From contig JAAZED010000122.1 of NCBI GenBank assembly GCA_012512465.1, forward strand, positions 1 to 10,029: 10,029 bases of DNA, written 5' to 3'. The notes beneath the pieces are model-generated. The model saw nothing but the letters and a program-made list of their open reading frames with translations, was not told the DNA's origin and did not search any database. Position numbers and translations under genes: made by a program. Source of the DNA: Oxalobacter sp. GTDB taxonomy: Bacteria; Pseudomonadota; Gammaproteobacteria; Burkholderiales; Burkholderiaceae_D. Shown here one piece after another: positions 8,312 through 10,029 of this stretch (positions are counted from its first letter, which is position 1; each line of letters starts with the position of its first letter).

Positions 8312-9619
8312 ATGCGTAACCGTTTCATCATTTCACTGATTGCCAGCCTTGGGTTCATGCTGAACGCGTCAGCGGCCGACCTGATGCAAATTTATCAGGA
8401 AGCGCTGGTCAATGACCCGCAATATGCCAGCGCCCGCGCATCACTCATGGCCGGACAGGAGCAAAGCGTCCAGGGACTCTCACAGCTGCTCCCGCAAGTG
8501 ACAGGCTCAGGCACCTACAGCCGGACGAAATATGAAAGTGTGCAGCATACTTCCGAAACCCGCTATGGCGTCAACCTGACCCAGCCGCTTTTCAACTGGG
8601 GAAGCTACCAGAACTACGAAAAAAGCAAGCTGGCCGTCTCCGTCAGCGAAGCCCAGTTTGCCGCCTCGCAGCAGGAACTGATCATCCGTGTCACCCAGGC
8701 TTATTTTGATGTCCTTACCGCGCAGGATGTGCTTGTTTTTGCCCAGGCGCAGAAAGTCGCCATTGCAGAGCAGCTCGAATCTGCCAAACGCAGCTTTGAA
8801 GTGGGTACAACCACCATTACCGACGTACACGAAGCACAGGCACGCTACGACCTTGCCGATGCGCAGGAATATGCAGCCGCCAGTGATCTCGAAATCAAGC
8901 GTGCCGCATTGCAGCAGATCATCGGACGGCTGCCGGATCATCTCTCCCCGCTTCGTAAAGGCGTCAATGTCGCGGCACCGGAACCCAACAAAATGGATAC
9001 CTGGGTCAATTATTCCGAAAGGCAGAATTACGCTGTCGCTGCTTCCGAACTGGCACTGGAAATGGCCAAGCGGGATATCTCGATTAACCGCGCAGGCCAC
9101 TACCCCACGGTTGACCTGGTAGCGGGTTACAACCACACCAACCAGGAGCGTGAATTCCAGCGCAGCGGCGGTGGCACCATCCGTTCGGATAATTACAGCA
9201 CCGTTGGTGTGCAAATGAGCATCCCGATCTTCTCCGGCTTTGCCATCACCAGCAAGGTGCGGGAATCCATAGCCCTGGAAGACAAGGCCAGAAATGATCT
9301 GGTTGCCTCCCGGCGCAATGCCGCTCAGCTCGCACGGGAAGCCTACCTGGGCTTGAACAGCGGCCTCTCACAGATCAGGGCGCTCGAAGCCGCCGAAATC
9401 TCGAGCCTTTCCGCACTGGAATCCAACAAGCTCGGCTATGAAGTCGGCGTGCGAATCAATATCGACGTCCTGAACGCCGAACAGCAGGTCTTTTCGACAC
9501 GGCGCGACCTGACTGTCGCACGGCATGACGCCATCATGAATGCACTGAAACTGAAATATGCGGCGGGTATCCTGAACGATAACGATGTCCAACAGATCAA
9601 TACCCTGCTGGACAGATAA
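8312..9619 (+). CDS. tolC: TolC-family outer membrane efflux channel
   Basis: A 435-residue outer membrane factor that forms the trimeric exit duct for tripartite efflux pumps and type I secretion. A Sec signal peptide is clear: MRNR, a hydrophobic core, then ASA before ADLMQIYQEALVNDP, with cleavage expected after A21. The mature start DLMQIYQEALVNDPQ is a hallmark of TolC. Two structural repeats follow, with the first-half TQPLFNWGSYQNYEKSK and the second-half MSIPIFSGFAITSKVRES at equivalent places, and long helical stretches rich in A, Q and E. Near the end are KLGYEVGVRINIDVLNAEQQVFSTRRDL and a KYAAGIL block, both typical. It lacks the extended C-terminal tail of E. coli TolC (493 residues). 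I chose ATG 8312 because GGGA lies 5 nt upstream; an in-frame TTG at 8297 would only add five residues before the signal peptide. It is divergent from a MacAB-type operon that has no channel gene of its own. Confidence 0.95.
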   Translation: MRNRFIISLIASLGFMLNASAADLMQIYQEALVNDPQYASARASLMAGQEQSVQGLSQLLPQVTGSGTYSRTKYESVQHTSETRYGVNLTQPLFNWGSYQNYEKSKLAVSVSEAQFAASQQELIIRVTQAYFDVLTAQDVLVFAQAQKVAIAEQLESAKRSFEVGTTTITDVHEAQARYDLADAQEYAAASDLEIKRAALQQIIGRLPDHLSPLRKGVNVAAPEPNKMDTWVNYSERQNYAVAASELALEMAKRDISINRAGHYPTVDLVAGYNHTNQEREFQRSGGGTIRSDNYSTVGVQMSIPIFSGFAITSKVRESIALEDKARNDLVASRRNAAQLAREAYLGLNSGLSQIRALEAAEISSLSALESNKLGYEVGVRINIDVLNAEQQVFSTRRDLTVARHDAIMNALKLKYAAGILNDNDVQQINTLLDR

Positions 9620-9626
9620 AGTCTCC

Positions 9627-9655
9627 TTGCCAGCGCCAGACAAATTCCTTATAAT
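9627..9655 (+). promoter_or_regulatory. Promoter of tRNA-His
   Basis: TTGCCA (9627-9632), an exact 17-bp spacer and a perfect TATAAT (9650-9655) form a strong sigma-70 promoter beginning 8 bp after the tolC stop. It should start transcription near 9662, about 50 nt before the mature tRNA. Confidence 0.75.
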
Positions 9656-9662
9656 CACCTGC

Positions 9663-9689
9663 TCGGCGCTCTGGTTATACTGGCGCCGA
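9663..9689 (+). other. Hairpin in the tRNA-His leader
   Basis: TCGGCGC (9663-9669) and GCGCCGA (9683-9689) form a 7-bp GC-rich stem with a 13-nt loop. No T-tract follows, so it is unlikely to terminate tolC. It begins almost at the predicted transcription start and may be a removed 5' leader structure. Confidence 0.45.
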
Positions 9690-9712
9690 AAAGCAGCAAA
9701 TCTCTTCCCAGT

Positions 9713-9789
9713 GGTGACTGTAGCTCAGTTGGTAGAGTCCAGGATTGTGATTCCTGTTGTCGCGGGTTCGATCCCCGTCAGTCACCCCA
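9713..9789 (+). tRNA. tRNA-His (anticodon GTG)
   Basis: A complete 77-nt tRNA with encoded CCA (9787-9789). Acceptor arms GTGACTG (9714-9720) and CAGTCAC (9779-9785) pair fully, and the extra 5' G at 9713 faces C at 9786, the identity mark of bacterial tRNA-His. Anticodon stem CAGGA/TCCTG (9740-9744 and 9752-9756) encloses the loop TTGTGAT with GTG at 9747-9749. The D stem closes with a G-T wobble (GCTC/GAGT). The T arm is GCGGG-TTCGATC-CCCGT, also closed by a wobble pair. It reads CAC and CAT histidine codons. Confidence 0.97.
9770..9789 (+). other. Predicted attachment site (attL core) at the tRNA-His 3' end
   Basis: A tyrosine integrase gene begins 176 bp after the tRNA, and integrases of this family commonly use the 3' end of a tRNA gene as target, restoring the tRNA on insertion. 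The core would therefore fall in the T arm and acceptor end. The exact limits cannot be set because the second copy (attR) is outside the window. Confidence 0.45.
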
Positions 9790-9884
9790 TCAAGCCTTCC
9801 GATACCATCCCATAAAGTCCAGAAAACGCAATAAACATGCGACTCTTGGCGCGCTTTGCGTCTTTTAACGTCCGATAAGATTCG

Positions 9885-9913
9885 TTGACATCCACCGTTT
9901 ATAACAGTACTTT
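9885..9913 (+). promoter_or_regulatory. Candidate integrase promoter
   Basis: A perfect TTGACA (9885-9890) lies 17 bp before TACTTT (9908-9913), a weak -10. A better -10-like TATAAA (9919-9924) sits inside the palindrome downstream but has no -35 at proper distance. Both overlap the repeated half-sites, so transcription of the integrase is probably controlled there. The rest of 9790-9884 holds no gene I can support. Confidence 0.45.
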
Positions 9914-9952
9914 TTCAGTATAAATACTGTAATAACAAAATCGATACTGTAA
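9904..9952 (+). repeat. Cluster of TACTGT half-sites upstream of the integrase
   Basis: Four related half-sites lie in 49 bp: ACAGTA (9904-9909, inverted), CAGTAT (9916-9921, inverted), ATACTGTAA (9924-9932) and ATACTGTAA (9944-9952). The middle two form the perfect palindrome CAGTAT-AA-ATACTG. The two 9-bp direct copies are exactly 20 bp apart, about two helical turns. This looks like an operator or a set of integrase/excisionase arm sites. Confidence 0.6.
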
Positions 9953-9965
9953 AAAAGCGGAGGTC

Positions 9966-10029
9966 ATGCCAAGGATTGTTAAACCCCTATCTGACGTTCA
10001 GATAAGAAATGCCCGGCCCAAAAAGACGA
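9966..10029 (+). CDS. Tyrosine-type integrase, DUF4102/P4 family, N-terminal fragment (continues past window)
   Basis: Only the first 21 codons are present: MPRIVKPLSDVQIRNARPKKT, running off the right end. The pattern LSDxQIRNARPK is characteristic of the N-terminal DUF4102 domain of P4-like tyrosine recombinases, which continues in relatives with a YKLxDGGGLYLLV stretch. These integrases insert and excise genomic islands and prophages at tRNA genes. A strong ribosome binding site GGAGG (9959-9963) precedes the ATG, with an unusually short 2-nt gap; no other in-frame ATG lies nearby. It reads away from the tRNA, into the presumed element. Catalytic residues (R, H, R, Y) are beyond the window, so intactness cannot be judged. 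The family call rests on a short stretch plus the tRNA context. Confidence 0.75.
   Translation, partial: MPRIVKPLSDVQIRNARPKKT

Noticed and set aside
8507..9214. 235-residue open frame antisense to tolC
   Set aside because: It mirrors a secure TolC coding region and has no features of its own.
9585..9815. 76-residue open frame on the plus strand
   Set aside because: It starts inside tolC and runs through the tRNA-His gene; its middle part is just the translated tRNA.
9904..9952. LexA (SOS) box upstream of the integrase
   Set aside because: TACTGT resembles half a LexA box, but no CTG-N10-CAG spacing occurs; the inverted copies face the wrong way.

Overview
The window reads as chromosomal DNA of a Gram-negative proteobacterium, most likely a betaproteobacterium of the Burkholderiales, perhaps Oxalobacteraceae. 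This rests on moderate GC content by eye, dense gene packing, and a PIMT-like methyltransferase placed directly before a TolC-type channel, an arrangement I recall from Burkholderiales. The family assignment is inference; no database search was possible.

Layout. (1) Positions 2-715 (+): C-terminal part of a metallophosphoesterase-like protein whose metal-binding motifs look eroded. (2) Positions 737-2560 (-): recQ helicase, convergent with the first gene; its probable terminator lies inside the lysine-rich tail of that gene. (3) Positions 2595-3428 (-): uppP, undecaprenyl-diphosphate phosphatase, 34 bp upstream of recQ. (4) Positions 3524-7060 (-): a three-gene MacAB-type efflux operon. It encodes a periplasmic adaptor with an unusual inserted helical LTxxQ-like domain, an ATPase and a FtsX/MacB permease. 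MacB is split into two genes that overlap by ATGA. (5) Positions 7061-7515: a 455-bp divergent control region with two identical 19-bp repeats, one upstream of each transcription unit. (6) Positions 7516-9619 (+): PIMT-like methyltransferase, then a TolC-family outer membrane channel. (7) Positions 9713-9789 (+): tRNA-His with a good promoter. (8) Positions 9790-10029: the probable left edge of an integrated element, with a cluster of repeated TACTGT half-sites and the first 21 codons of a DUF4102/P4-type tyrosine integrase.

How the genes work together. The minus-strand adaptor, ATPase and permease plus the divergent TolC-type channel are all the parts of one tripartite efflux pump spanning inner membrane, periplasm and outer membrane. 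The paired repeats could coordinate the two sides. UppP (recycling of the cell-wall lipid carrier) and RecQ (recombination and repair) are housekeeping genes. The tRNA-His/integrase junction marks where ordinary chromosome probably gives way to accessory DNA. The most likely unexplored system lies just beyond the right end of the window.
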